Of a stretch of 64,000 bases of DNA, positions 1 to 8,474 are shown one piece after another. Source of the DNA: Synechococcus sp. BSA11S. GTDB taxonomy: Bacteria; Cyanobacteriota; Cyanobacteriia; PCC-6307; Cyanobiaceae. Below the pieces are notes generated by a model. The model was not told the DNA's origin. It did no database searches and saw only the letters and a list, made by a program, of their open reading frames with translations. Position 1 is the first letter of the stretch. Each line of letters opens with the position of its first letter. A program made the translations under genes and the position numbers. The DNA lies in contig NZ_VNWP01000013.1 of assembly GCF_014224355.1 (NCBI RefSeq), positions 1 to 64,000 on the forward strand, given 5' to 3'.

Positions 1-57
1 AGCTTGAACCATTACCTATGTAGTTCTCAGGATTCACCTGAGAGCGATCAGAATCTT

Positions 58-175
58 TCCTGGTGTTCATGGCACTGTGGACCCACTCCGACCCATCTCG
101 AACTCGGATGTGAAACGCAGTAGCGGCGAAGATAGTTGGAGGGTAGCTTCCTGCAAAAATAGCTCAATGCCAGGA
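58..175 (+). rRNA. rrf: 5S ribosomal RNA
   Basis: The stretch has the length (118 nt) and the conserved core of bacterial 5S rRNA, including the CGAACTCGG and GTGAAAC segments of loops B and C. The ends pair as a closing helix, TCCTGG (58-63) with CCAGGA (170-175). Bases 1-57 are then the 23S-5S spacer, and a strong hairpin terminator follows, so this is the end of an rRNA operon whose 16S and 23S genes lie outside the window. Confidence 0.93.
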
Positions 176-194
176 TAAAAACATTTGATTGCTC

Positions 195-223
195 AAAAAA
201 GCCGCCCTAGGGCGGCTTTTTTT
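195..223 (+). terminator. Intrinsic terminator of the rRNA operon
   Basis: A perfect 7-bp stem GCCGCCC (201-207) / GGGCGGC (210-216) with a 2-nt loop is followed by seven T (217-223) and preceded by six A, so it could work in both directions. It sits 25 bp after the 5S gene and no gene ends nearby on the other strand. Confidence 0.9.
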
Positions 224-343
224 GTGTCTTGGATTCCGATGATGCCCCTGTGGAAGGGGCGGGTAGCAGCAAGAAACAGGAGGCTCGAATGGTTGTTTGC
301 GTCAGATCGTTTAGGCTGGCTGGATGACAGCTGCTGACACCTT

Positions 344-1378
344 GTGGATCCTTCGGAGTTCGATCAACAAGTTGATCGTGCCACGAAACGGTTGAGGCGA
401 TTCGTTCAGAGGCTCTGGTGGTCGTGCCGACTCTGGGATCATTTTGACTGTGTCGATCTGAGTGCGGCTTTTGCTTACCATACTCTTCAATCTTTCTTCC
501 CCATTCTGCTGATTATTCTTTCTTTGGCGAGTTGGATTCTTGGCCGTGATGATGGTTTGACAGGTCAGATTCTCGATCTAACTTCTCAAGTATTGCCTGG
601 CTCAGCTCAGAAGATTGTTCGAACCACGCTGGAGCAGCTCTACAGGCAGCGGGGCGGTGCTGGTGCTCTCGGTCTGGCCGTGTTGTTGATCACGGCGAGC
701 AATGCCTACCTGAGCCTGCAGCGTGGGACTGATCATCTATGGTCCATCCGCTTTAAGCGGCACCAGCAGGGCAAGGATGCAGTGGTGGAGAGGCCTCTGT
801 TTCAGAATGTGCTACAGGCGCTCAGGCGCTTTCTGATCTTGCGCCTCAAGGCCACGATGTTCCTGCTGGCAGTGGGCGCCCTCTTTGTGATAGATCAACT
901 CACGGTCAACCTGCGCTTCACAGGGTTTCAGACTTGGCGAGGATTGACAGCTGCGCCTGTTGACTGGGCTTCCCAGTACCTTTTCCCCGTCTCGCCGCTT
1001 GCTGATTTCTTTGTCTCATTGTTTGTGGCTTCCTTGGTCTCTCTTGGGCTGCTGCGCCTCTTGCCATCCTGGCGAATCAGCTGGCAGCTTCTGTTGCCCG
1101 GTTCCTTCCTGGTGGGAGCTGCTTACACTTTGCTGAACTTTGCTGTTGGCCGAAGCATTGTTTCGCTTGGGGCGAGATTTCAAGCCTATGGATTCATCGG
1201 TGGGGTGCTTGTCCTGACGCTTTGGGTCTGGTTGTTGGGATTGATCTATTATTTTGGGGTAGCTTACAGCGTTGTGTTGAGCACCCCTGGGGCCCCAACA
1301 GCCGAGTGGTTTGAACTTCGCTCCGGCCTCGAGCGGGATCAACCGAGCCGCCGTGATCTTCCCTCCGACGAACGCTGA
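344..1378 (+). CDS. YihY/BrkB family inner-membrane protein
   Basis: The 344-residue protein has about six hydrophobic segments and the YihY/BrkB pattern: an N-terminal cytoplasmic part with a DLSAAFAYHTLQSFFPILL-type first helix, a central region, and a C-terminal pair of helices with a G-FQAYGFIGGVLVLTLW-like stretch. The family was once called ribonuclease BN, but that activity belongs to another protein; its real role is unknown. The GTG at 344 starts the frame and no better start with a ribosome site is visible. It lies alone downstream of the rRNA terminator. The charged C-terminal tail is not conserved in type. Confidence 0.85.
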   Translation: MDPSEFDQQVDRATKRLRRFVQRLWWSCRLWDHFDCVDLSAAFAYHTLQSFFPILLIILSLASWILGRDDGLTGQILDLTSQVLPGSAQKIVRTTLEQLYRQRGGAGALGLAVLLITASNAYLSLQRGTDHLWSIRFKRHQQGKDAVVERPLFQNVLQALRRFLILRLKATMFLLAVGALFVIDQLTVNLRFTGFQTWRGLTAAPVDWASQYLFPVSPLADFFVSLFVASLVSLGLLRLLPSWRISWQLLLPGSFLVGAAYTLLNFAVGRSIVSLGARFQAYGFIGGVLVLTLWVWLLGLIYYFGVAYSVVLSTPGAPTAEWFELRSGLERDQPSRRDLPSDER

Positions 1379-1430
1379 TCCTCCTTCGGCTTCGGGGATC
1401 CGCACCGTCCTTCGGTAGGAAAATTGGCGG

Positions 1431-1703
1431 ATGTGCGCGACGATCAGTCAAGCTGAGCAGATGGATGTGGCCAAATCAAGCTTGACGCTGCGCCCCCTAC
1501 CAACAGCCGTGGTGCTGCTGTGTGCCGGCATTGGCGCCTGTGTACTGGGTGCCTTCTTCACCTTGACCCTGGTTCCTGTCCTGGTGATGGTGGGCTTCGT
1601 CGCCACCTTCCTTGTGGCGGCACTGGCATGTGCCTGGGCTGGGGTGGAGGCCCTCGCCGCTCTTGAGCGCTGGCTGGAGCGTGATTCCCGCTTCCAGCGC
1701 TGA
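1431..1703 (+). CDS. Small two-helix membrane protein, unknown function
   Basis: This 90-residue product has two long hydrophobic segments (about residues 24-47 and 50-72) and a charged C-terminal end. An AGGA sequence lies about 10 bases before the ATG at 1431; an in-frame ATG at 1461 is an alternative. Its stop shares one base with the start of the next gene (TGATG at 1701-1705), so the two are translationally coupled and probably act together in the membrane. I do not recognise a named family. Confidence 0.7.
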   Translation: MCATISQAEQMDVAKSSLTLRPLPTAVVLLCAGIGACVLGAFFTLTLVPVLVMVGFVATFLVAALACAWAGVEALAALERWLERDSRFQR

Positions 1704-2143
1704 TGTCCCGTCAGCTGCCTTGGTTCTGGATCCTGCTTGCTCTCCTGGTGCTGGCCGCTCCCACTCCCCTGGGGCGTCTCCTTCTCGATCTGCTCGGAGG
1801 CCTCACCCTGGCGGTTCTCCTGCTCCCTCTGCTTCTGGCTGGCGCAGGGGCTGTGGCCTTTCAGATCCTCAGGCGACGGGTTCGCACCTGCACCGTCTGC
1901 GGTCTGACCAGCCTGGCGACCAGCCAATGCCCGGGGTGTGGCGCTCCCCTGTCAGAGAACAACGGTGCTGAGTCAAATCCTTTTGTCCAGAATGATCCTT
2001 TGGTCGAGCGACCGCCTTCGGATCTTGCCAGCTTCTTGCGGCGGTCTGGCGGCGGCAGACAATCTGAACCACTCAGCAATGCCAATCTCGACGTCAGCGA
2101 TGTCACCATCGATGTTGAATCTCACGACGTCGATGCCCACTGA
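1703..2143 (+). CDS. Membrane-anchored zinc-ribbon protein, unknown function
   Basis: The 146-residue protein has one or two N-terminal hydrophobic helices (about residues 8-55), then a zinc-ribbon type CxxC-x10-CxxC motif (CTVC and CPGC, about residues 63-79), then a polar, probably disordered tail. The topology suggests a metal-binding knob just after a membrane anchor. It is coupled by a TGATG overlap to the upstream small membrane protein. No enzyme motif is visible and I cannot name the family. Confidence 0.75.
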   Translation: MSRQLPWFWILLALLVLAAPTPLGRLLLDLLGGLTLAVLLLPLLLAGAGAVAFQILRRRVRTCTVCGLTSLATSQCPGCGAPLSENNGAESNPFVQNDPLVERPPSDLASFLRRSGGGRQSEPLSNANLDVSDVTIDVESHDVDAH

Positions 2144-2272
2144 GTGCTGAGTTGAACTGCAATCAGTCCGCTTTTTGAGCTGGGTCAGCCTTTTTTTGCT
2201 AATCGGTCTTTTTGTGCTATTCGGTTAGGGGGGGTGAGCTTGTTCATCGACCTCAACCAATCACCTGATCGC

Positions 2273-2692
2273 TCAAGGCTGCGTGGATGCTCCACGGCTG
2301 ATCTCCAGCAGGCGGCGTTCCCTCAGAAACAGAAAGAATGGCGCAGCGAAGGCGAAGGCGATCGTCACGCTGCCAAGCAGCACGATCCAAAGTCCTCGCA
2401 TCTTCAGCCGGCGGGCCTCCACGATGATCCAGATCGTGATGGCCGATGCCCCGATCAGCAGATCCCTGGACAGAGAACGCGCTGCCGGATTGACGTTGGC
2501 CAATTCGATGAACTGCGTCAGATCGAACGCTTGGCCGTATTCACGGATGTAGTCGGCGTTGGCCAACCAGGGGAAAACAGCTCCGCCCACGGCCAGGGCC
2601 AGATAAAGCCACTGCAACCAGGGGGACGGCACCAGGGGAGTTGTGATCCCTGTGTTGCTTGTTTCGCCGGCTGGGTTGCTGGCAGGGGTCAT
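2273..2692 (-). CDS. DUF2834 family membrane protein
   Basis: The 139-residue product carries the DUF2834 signature: an IREYGQAFDLTQFIELA segment, then NPAARSLSRDLLIGA, and a WIIVEARRLKMR helix boundary, within about three membrane segments. The family is common in cyanobacteria and has no established function. Its start overlaps the end of xseB by 4 bp (ATGA type), so it is the last gene of an xseA-xseB-DUF2834 unit. Confidence 0.88.
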   Translation of the reverse strand: MTPASNPAGETSNTGITTPLVPSPWLQWLYLALAVGGAVFPWLANADYIREYGQAFDLTQFIELANVNPAARSLSRDLLIGASAITIWIIVEARRLKMRGLWIVLLGSVTIAFAFAAPFFLFLRERRLLEISRGASTQP

Positions 2693-2991
2693 GGTTGGGC
2701 CTCCAGGGCCTTGAGATCGAGTTCTTCCACCTGCTGCTGCACCTGAAGGAGCACCTGCTCGCAGCGATCGGCATAGGCCACCGCTCGCTTGTAAAGGCCT
2801 GCCATGGCTTCCACCTCCAGATCCTCCGACTGCAGCGCTGCCAGCGTGAGTTCAAGCGCTGTGCGGCTCTGGGCAAAACTCATCTGCCGGGTCTCTTCCA
2901 GCCAGGCTGCGTCGTCAGCTGTCGATCCGCCCGGTGCCGGGGCGACATCCTCGGAGGTCTGGGTGATGGGTTGACGCTTGCGGGTGCTCAT
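2689..2991 (-). CDS. xseB: Exodeoxyribonuclease VII small subunit
   Basis: This 100-residue product has the XseB core of two helices, with FAQSRTALELTLAALQSEDL, then LYKRAVAYADRCEQ and a C-terminal coiled-coil arm. XseB binds XseA to form exonuclease VII, which degrades single-stranded DNA from both ends. It overlaps xseA by 4 bp, the normal coupled order. The first 25 residues are polar and not part of the family core, so the true start could be slightly later. Confidence 0.92.
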   Translation of the reverse strand: MSTRKRQPITQTSEDVAPAPGGSTADDAAWLEETRQMSFAQSRTALELTLAALQSEDLEVEAMAGLYKRAVAYADRCEQVLLQVQQQVEELDLKALEAQP

Positions 2992-4190
2992 GGGGCTGGG
3001 GGCTCATGGCGGCGCTCGGTGACGCGGGCTGCGGCCGCTCCATCCAACCACTGCACCACCAGCATCTGGTCGACGTCCACCTGCTGGATCGAGCGCAGGA
3101 GTTCGCCGGATTCAGCACGCACCAGGCAAAACCCCCGCTTCAGCAGCTGCTTGGGAGAGAGGGCATCCAGCAGCTGACGCCGCTGCAGCAGCAGGGCCAG
3201 CTGCCGTTGCAACAGGGCATGGGGCTGGAGCTGCTGCAGGCGCTGGCCCAGCAGGGCCAACCGTTGCTGCTCCCGATCCAGCTTCCAGCGAAGGATCTGA
3301 TGCAGTTGCTGCTGGCGTTGCCGCAGCTCCTGGCGGAGTGTGCGCTGGTCAGGCAGCAGGGCCACGATGGCCGCAGTTGGTGTGGCCGCACGATAATCAG
3401 CCACGAGGTCAGCGATCGTGGTGTCGTCTTCGTGGCCGAGTCCGGTGACCACCGGTAGAGGCAGGGCCGCCAGGGTCAGGGCCAGCTCCTCACTGTCGAA
3501 CACAGCCAGATCCTCGCGGTTGCCGCCGCCTCGGGCCAGGACCACCGCTTCAATGCCAAGCCGTTCAGCCGCCTGCCCCACCGCGTTGAGAGCCGCGCAG
3601 ATGGTGTTCACAGCAGCGCCCTGGACAGGAATCGGAACCACAAGAATCTTGGTGGCGGGCCAGCGTTCAGCAGCCGTACGCAGCATGTCGGCCAGGGCGG
3701 AGCTGGGGCTGCTGGTGAGCAGCGCGATCACAGCTGGGCAATCCGGCAGGGGCTGTTTACGGGAGGGCTCGAACAGGCCCGTACCCTCGAGCTGCTCCCT
3801 GACTCGCTCGAACTGGCGCAGAACGCTGCTGAGGCTGGGGCGGATGTCGAGGGCCTGCACGCAGAGGCTGGCGCGTGCGCCCCAGAAGTTGAGCTTTCCG
3901 ACAACGATGACTCCGTCGCCATCGGCTGGAGTGAAGCTCAGGCGAGGCCGTTGCGAGGCCCACACCACGGCGGAAATCGAGGCAGCCTCATCGACAAGGG
4001 TCATCCAGAGGTGGCCTTTCTTGAGCTGTGGCCGCGCGACCGTGGCCTCCAGGAGAAAACGGGGGGCGAAGCCGCGCTCCAGCAATGTGCCTATCGAGCG
4101 ATTCAGGTCGCTGACGCTGTAGCGGGGGAGAGCCTGGCCGGTCCCGTCTGCCGCCGGATCGCTGATCCTGGTCGAATCCAAGCGCGTCAA
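2988..4190 (-). CDS. xseA: Exodeoxyribonuclease VII large subunit
   Basis: The 400-residue protein has an N-terminal OB fold (about residues 20-120, with FLLEATVARPQLKKGHLWMTL) and the exonuclease core with VLARGGGNREDLAVFDSE and VVTGLGHEDDTTIADLVAD, followed by a coiled-coil region that contacts XseB. It is the catalytic subunit of exonuclease VII. The start is a TTG at 4190 that overlaps the stop of a tiny upstream gene by two bases, which supports this start. xseB follows with a 4-bp overlap. Confidence 0.93.
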   Translation of the reverse strand: MTRLDSTRISDPAADGTGQALPRYSVSDLNRSIGTLLERGFAPRFLLEATVARPQLKKGHLWMTLVDEAASISAVVWASQRPRLSFTPADGDGVIVVGKLNFWGARASLCVQALDIRPSLSSVLRQFERVREQLEGTGLFEPSRKQPLPDCPAVIALLTSSPSSALADMLRTAAERWPATKILVVPIPVQGAAVNTICAALNAVGQAAERLGIEAVVLARGGGNREDLAVFDSEELALTLAALPLPVVTGLGHEDDTTIADLVADYRAATPTAAIVALLPDQRTLRQELRQRQQQLHQILRWKLDREQQRLALLGQRLQQLQPHALLQRQLALLLQRRQLLDALSPKQLLKRGFCLVRAESGELLRSIQQVDVDQMLVVQWLDGAAAARVTERRHEPPAP

Positions 4191-4363
4191 TGCTGTAGTC
4201 GCCCGTAGCAGTATCCCCAGTAGAGACTGATCGCGGAGGCCGCGAGAAAGAGGACTCGTCCGATCGGGTGGTCGAAGCGAGTCAGGCCCGCTGCGCAGAC
4301 CAACAGAGCTGTGCTCAGCAGACGGGATCCGTCACGCCGATTCTTGACGAAGAATGGAGCCAA
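4187..4363 (-). CDS. Small membrane protein coupled to xseA, unknown function
   Basis: A 58-codon frame from a TTG at 4363 ends in a TGA that overlaps the TTG start of xseA. The product begins with a basic segment, has a helix like LLSTALLVCAAGL, the sequence TRFDHPIGR, and a second helix ending in LYWGYCYGRLQH. Two-helix composition, clean end at the xseA start and a GGGGG about nine bases before the TTG argue for a real gene. The frame is open further upstream to 4405 but holds no ATG or GTG. No family is recognised. Confidence 0.6.
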   Translation of the reverse strand: MAPFFVKNRRDGSRLLSTALLVCAAGLTRFDHPIGRVLFLAASAISLYWGYCYGRLQH

Positions 4364-4426
4364 GGGCGCGAACCCCCAAAGACACCGACAAGTCTGGCTG
4401 ACTGCTCAGGCTGACTGTCCCCCTAT

Positions 4427-4465
4427 GAAAAACCCACCGCCTCCGGCTGAAGGAGACGATGGGTT
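4427..4465 (-). terminator. Terminator after the high-light-inducible gene
   Basis: Read on the minus strand, AACCCATC-TCTCC pairs with GGAGG-GGTGGGTT across 4430-4465, with a short loop, and is followed by a run of T. It lies 23 bp after the stop of the high-light-inducible gene and separates it from the xseA unit, which therefore needs its own promoter between about 4364 and 4426. Confidence 0.7.
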
Positions 4466-4487
4466 GCTGGAATGGAGCTCGGCTTGC

Positions 4488-4634
4488 TCAACCCAGACCG
4501 ATCTGGGAGAGGATGCCCTGCCCGGTGAGCAGTTCGGTGGCCAGACCGATGACGAAACCGAGCATGGCGAGGCGGCCGTTCCAGGTTTCTGCGAAGTTGA
4601 CGAAACCGAAGCGGGGTTGGGTGGCGTCAGACAT
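4488..4634 (-). CDS. hli: High-light-inducible protein (one-helix LHC-like)
   Basis: The 48-residue product has the chlorophyll-binding LHC motif FAETWNGRLAMLGFVIGL followed by ATELLTGQGI, the hallmark of cyanobacterial Hlip/Scp proteins. These bind chlorophyll and carotenoid in the thylakoid membrane and protect photosystem II assembly under excess light. The ATG at 4634 (MSDATQPRFGF) matches family length; in-frame ATGs at 4646 and 4655 would add four to seven residues, and an upstream open frame to 4784 is probably not translated. It is monocistronic with its own terminator. Confidence 0.93.
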   Translation of the reverse strand: MSDATQPRFGFVNFAETWNGRLAMLGFVIGLATELLTGQGILSQIGLG

Positions 4635-4780
4635 GGATGGATCCATTGGGCTCATGAACTGTAACGAATCTTGGAGCTGTCTTGACGAAGGGGTGCTGGG
4701 GATTGGCTTGTACGGATTGCCGACTGCGGCCCTGGCGTTCCAGTGGCGGGCGTTGACCAGCGGCTCCATCACAGGCTGAG

Positions 4781-7366
4781 TCACGGGCCTGTGGGCGGGT
4801 GCCTCAGGCTGCGCATCAGGGTGCGGTTGGTGGCGGCGGTGGCCACCGCCTGGGCTGGATCCTCGGGCCAGGGATGTTTCGGGTAGCGCCCACGCAGTTC
4901 CCGGCGCACCTGGGCATAGCTTCCCTGCCAGAACCCACCGAGGTCCTGAGTGATCTGCACCGGGCGGCCTGCAGGGGAGAGCAAGTGCAGGCTCACGGGC
5001 AGCTCGCCATCGATGACCCGGGGACCGTCGCTGATCCCGAACAGTTCCTGCAGCTTCACCGCCAGGACAGGCTCGCCACTGGCGTAGTCCACGCGGGCTG
5101 GGCGGCCGGTGGGAAGGGTGACATGCGTGGGAAGCAAGTGCTCCAGTTCCTGGCGACGCTCCCAGCTCAGGCCGCTCCAGAGCCCTTCCCTGAGGTCCAG
5201 CTGGCGGAGATCATCCAGGGAGCGCAGGCCCAGCAGCTGATCCCCCAGCCACACCTCCAGCTGCCGCTCCAGCGCTGCATCGCGGCGATCGGGCCAGGGC
5301 AGGCCCCGGCGGACGTGGATCAGGCTGAGACGATGCTGCAAGGCTCTGGTGTCGCGGCTCCAGGGAAGGACCCCCAGGCCCAGCGAGCGGATGCCTTCCA
5401 GCAGCGCCGCCTGCACGGCGTGCTCGGGTGGGCTGTCCCAGGGGCGGCGCTCCAGGACCAGAGCTCCCAGCCGCCGCTCGATCACCGCCCGCACCCGCCG
5501 CTCGGCAGGCTCCCAGCTCACCAGCGACCGCACCTCCCCCTGCTCTTCCTGAAGCACCTCCAGGCTCTGGCGCCCCAGTGGGATGGCCTGAAGGATGCGC
5601 ACATCGCTACCGCTGCTGTCCGCCGTGGCCACCGCCAGCACCGCTTGGCCGGCCAGGGGATCCTGCCGGGGCAGCTGGGCCCCGCGGCCACTGCGCATCA
5701 GATAGCGTCCATCTCCTTCCGGGCGTGCCAAGGCAACCCGCTCGGGATAGGCGCAGCTCAGCAGCCATGCTGCCGCCTCACGCTCCGTCAGCGACTGGTC
5801 TGCGGCCGCGGCTTCAATCCTGCGGGGAGCAGCTGAGTGGGGGTGGCCCCCGAGGTGCTGCCCAAGCTGCCTGCAGAGCTGTCTCATCGCTTCTCGCCTG
5901 GGGTCTCGTCTGGGTTGGCGCAACCAATCGAGGCGTGCCATCAGATCACTGCCCACCTCCTGGCCTGCCAGGGGATCCCGCTCGCTCAGGAGGGCCGCCA
6001 GCTCGCAGGCCAGCGAGGCCAAGCCAAGGCGCTGACCCTCCAGCAGCATGTGGGCCAGGCGGGGATGAACCCCCAGCCGGGCCATGGCCCGGCCATGGTT
6101 GGTAAGCACCCCCTTCCGGTCAACACCGCCCAGTTGCGTGAGCAGCTCCATCCCCTGGCGCAGGGCCGCCTGGGGGGGCGGATCCAGCCATGGCAACGCT
6201 TCACCGAGACCGGCCCCCCAGCGGGCGAGTTGCAGCACCAGGGGCAGGGGGTCGGCCTCCAGCAGCTCGGGAGGGTCATGGGCCGCACGACGATGCTGCT
6301 CCGCCTCCGACCAGAGCCGGACGCAGCAGCCGGGCCCCAGGCGACCAGCTCGGCCCTGGCGCTGCTCGGCACTGGCCCGGCTGGCGGGCAGCGTGACCAG
6401 GCTGTCCATGCCTGTGCGCGGATCGAAGCGGCTGCGCCGGCTCAGGCCGCTGTCGACCACCAGGCGAACCCCCTCGATCGTGAGGGAACTCTCAGCGATG
6501 GTGGTGGCCAGCACCACCTTGCCGTCTGGATGCCGCCCGGCCGCGATGGCGCGACCCTGAGCCGCCAGCGACAGGCCACCGTGCAAGGGATGGATTTCTG
6601 TGCAAGCTCCCCAGCCGGTGGCCTCGATCGCCCGCTGGACCTGCTGGATCTCCCGTTGGCCCGGCAGGAACACCAGGGCCGTTCCGGGCTCGGCTGGCTG
6701 CTGCAGCCAGTGGCTCTCCAGCGCTCGCACCACCTGGGAGCCGAGGTGTTCCCGCTCCCGTGGCGGTTGGTAGTGCAGGTCCACCGGATGGCTGCGTCCC
6801 TCGCTGCTGAGTACCACCGCCTCGGGCAGTTGCTGGCTCAGGGGCTGGAGGTTGAGGGTGGCTGACATCACCACCAGACGCAACCGCGGGTTGAGCAGAG
6901 GGCGGGCCTCCCGCAGCAGGGTCAGAGCCAGATCGGCTTCGGAGCCGCGCTCGTGGAATTCATCGAAGATCACCGCAGCCACCCCGGAGAGGCCGGGATC
7001 GTCCTGGAGGCGGCGCAGAAACAGGCCATCGGTGAGAACCTCCAGGCGGGTGGCCCGGGAGCAGCGCTGCTCAAACCTCACCCGGTAGCCGACCTGCGCG
7101 CCCACCGGTTCTCCAAGCGCTTCGGCCAGTCGTGTGGCGGCGGCTTTGGCGGCCAGCCGACGCGGCTCCAGCATCAGGATGGTTTCGGCGCCGCCTTCCT
7201 GGACGCCCAGGTGCTGCAGCAGGGCCAGAGGGACGCGTGTGGTTTTGCCGGCCCCGGGTGGGGCCTGAAGAAGAAGGGTGCCGCCTGGGGGCAGACGGAG
7301 CAGGATCTCCGGCAGGAGGGGATCGATCGGCAAGGCTTCCCCGAGGTGGCTGGAAGGGAAGCCCAT
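4781..7366 (-). CDS. hrpB: ATP-dependent helicase HrpB
   Basis: The 861-residue protein is a DExH helicase with Walker A APPGAGKTT (about residue 35), the box II DEFHERG, motif III MSATLN and motif VI QRQGRAGRLGPG, then helicase-associated domains and the HrpB C-terminal region ending in the KHPWPEDP stretch characteristic of HrpB. The family is RNA-helicase-like; its cellular substrate in bacteria is unclear. Length is normal for HrpB (about 800-850). The ATG at 7366 precedes the helicase core by only 30 residues. Confidence 0.95.
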   Translation of the reverse strand: MGFPSSHLGEALPIDPLLPEILLRLPPGGTLLLQAPPGAGKTTRVPLALLQHLGVQEGGAETILMLEPRRLAAKAAATRLAEALGEPVGAQVGYRVRFEQRCSRATRLEVLTDGLFLRRLQDDPGLSGVAAVIFDEFHERGSEADLALTLLREARPLLNPRLRLVVMSATLNLQPLSQQLPEAVVLSSEGRSHPVDLHYQPPREREHLGSQVVRALESHWLQQPAEPGTALVFLPGQREIQQVQRAIEATGWGACTEIHPLHGGLSLAAQGRAIAAGRHPDGKVVLATTIAESSLTIEGVRLVVDSGLSRRSRFDPRTGMDSLVTLPASRASAEQRQGRAGRLGPGCCVRLWSEAEQHRRAAHDPPELLEADPLPLVLQLARWGAGLGEALPWLDPPPQAALRQGMELLTQLGGVDRKGVLTNHGRAMARLGVHPRLAHMLLEGQRLGLASLACELAALLSERDPLAGQEVGSDLMARLDWLRQPRRDPRREAMRQLCRQLGQHLGGHPHSAAPRRIEAAAADQSLTEREAAAWLLSCAYPERVALARPEGDGRYLMRSGRGAQLPRQDPLAGQAVLAVATADSSGSDVRILQAIPLGRQSLEVLQEEQGEVRSLVSWEPAERRVRAVIERRLGALVLERRPWDSPPEHAVQAALLEGIRSLGLGVLPWSRDTRALQHRLSLIHVRRGLPWPDRRDAALERQLEVWLGDQLLGLRSLDDLRQLDLREGLWSGLSWERRQELEHLLPTHVTLPTGRPARVDYASGEPVLAVKLQELFGISDGPRVIDGELPVSLHLLSPAGRPVQITQDLGGFWQGSYAQVRRELRGRYPKHPWPEDPAQAVATAATNRTLMRSLRHPPTGP

Positions 7367-7427
7367 GGATGTCAGCGGGGGGTGTTGGGCCCCGCAGGCG
7401 AAAGCGGCTGCAGCGGCTGACGACCGC

Positions 7428-7532
7428 TCAACCCAGAAGCCGCAGGGCGAGAGCCAGCAGGGCGGTGCTGAGCAATCCCAGGGAAGCCAGCAAGCGCACG
7501 AGCGGCCCGACGGACAGGCCCAGAGATGACAT
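7428..7532 (-). CDS. Possible 34-residue membrane peptide
   Basis: The frame from the ATG at 7532 encodes a very hydrophobic peptide (MSSLGLSVGPLV then a leucine- and alanine-rich helix ending in LRLLG). It fills the space between the neighbouring unknown gene and hrpB and could be a small thylakoid or plasma membrane peptide. No ribosome-binding site is visible and another frame is open across the same bases, so this is weak. Confidence 0.3.
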   Translation of the reverse strand: MSSLGLSVGPLVRLLASLGLLSTALLALALRLLG

Positions 7533-7651
7533 GAAGAAAATCTGAAGAAGTGGATCCCACTGTTTTAACGCCCCCTGCAGGGGTGGACGGTGTTGATGGC
7601 CACGTTTCGTAGCCTCACGTTGGAATGACCACGGAGGCGAGGAACGATCGA

Positions 7652-8065
7652 TCAGCGCACGTGTCGCGCCCCGTCCACCGGGTGGTACGCCTCTCCGGTT
7701 GTCTCCTCGTAGACGATGGCCGGAAGACCCGTTTCGAACATGGTCTGCAGGGCTTCCTTGAGGTAGGGATTCCAGCCGCCGGTGCTCACCTTGCCGTGTC
7801 GCACGGTCCAGTCCCAGGTGCCCTGCAGATCTCGGGGGATGCGGCCTTCCCGATCGCGTCGGGCCACCAGATCCTGGGATTCCACGAGCCCCACGAGGAT
7901 GGGATCCTTTCCGTAAGCGGGAGTCAGGCTCAGCTCCAGACGTATGGGGTCGTCCTTGATCAGGTGGAGACGGAAGCGGGGTGGCAGCTTCAGGCCGCGA
8001 AGCACTGCAGCCACGATGCGTGTTTTCTGATCCAATTCTCGGCCTCCGCCAGAACTCGGGTTCAC
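7652..8065 (-). CDS. Conserved-looking cytosolic protein, unknown function
   Basis: The 137-residue soluble product contains LPPRFRLHLIKDDPIRLELSL and a C-terminal IVYEETTGEAYHPVDGARH stretch, with no signal peptide or membrane helix. Base composition by codon position is typical of the neighbourhood, so it is likely real. The GTG at 8065 is the longest start. I do not recognise the family. Confidence 0.7.
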   Translation of the reverse strand: MNPSSGGGRELDQKTRIVAAVLRGLKLPPRFRLHLIKDDPIRLELSLTPAYGKDPILVGLVESQDLVARRDREGRIPRDLQGTWDWTVRHGKVSTGGWNPYLKEALQTMFETGLPAIVYEETTGEAYHPVDGARHVR

Positions 8066-8117
8066 CCCCCCGGTTGTACCAGCCCGACCGGTCGCCCCAA
8101 GCCATGCAGGGTCGGGA

Positions 8118-8432
8118 TCAGTCTGATTCGGTTGGGAGCCTGGGGGGATCGTTGTCGCTTCCGAACCTCACGGTGAGCAGATCCTCAGAGGTGATCCGCC
8201 CATCCGCATCCAGCAGTTCCGGGTGGATCGTGAGCCGGCCGGTGCGATCAGCCTGAGGGCCGATGTCGTCGGGGGGGGGGGAGGCCCCAGGGTTGGACGC
8301 TGGGATTCGTGGATCGCTTGGGCGAGGAATGGCCGAGAAGCCCCGGGCCATCACCTTGAAGGCCTGCCAGATCAGCACCAGCATGCAGGCGCCGTAGAGG
8401 ATCGGAAAGATCTGAGAGATCAGCGGTGCCAT
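8118..8432 (-). CDS. DUF2973 family membrane protein
   Basis: The 104-residue protein has one N-terminal membrane helix (about residues 5-27) and a C-terminal cytoplasmic segment RLTIHPELLDADGRIT that matches the DUF2973 family of cyanobacteria. Function is unknown. The linker between helix and tail contains the codons for three prolines made by an 11-base C tract on the coding strand (G11 at 8271-8281 on the plus strand), and the conserved tail is in frame in the present sequence. A 33-residue peptide gene lies 42 bp upstream. Confidence 0.85.
   Translation of the reverse strand: MAPLISQIFPILYGACMLVLIWQAFKVMARGFSAIPRPSDPRIPASNPGASPPPDDIGPQADRTGRLTIHPELLDADGRITSEDLLTVRFGSDNDPPRLPTESD
8271..8281. 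repeat. 11-G homopolymer tract inside the DUF2973 gene
   Basis: Eleven consecutive G on the plus strand (C on the coding strand). Tracts of this length slip during replication and are also error-prone in sequencing. A one-base change would remove the conserved C-terminal tail of the protein. Confidence 0.9.
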
Positions 8433-8474
8433 TGGCGGCTCGGAGGTGCTGGGGAAACCCCGCTCACGCCCCCA

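Noticed and set aside
7372-7560. 62-codon frame between hrpB and the next gene
   Set aside because: Basic, Pro/Ser-rich composition with no helix or motif; the alternative hydrophobic 34-codon frame on the same strand is slightly better, though also weak.
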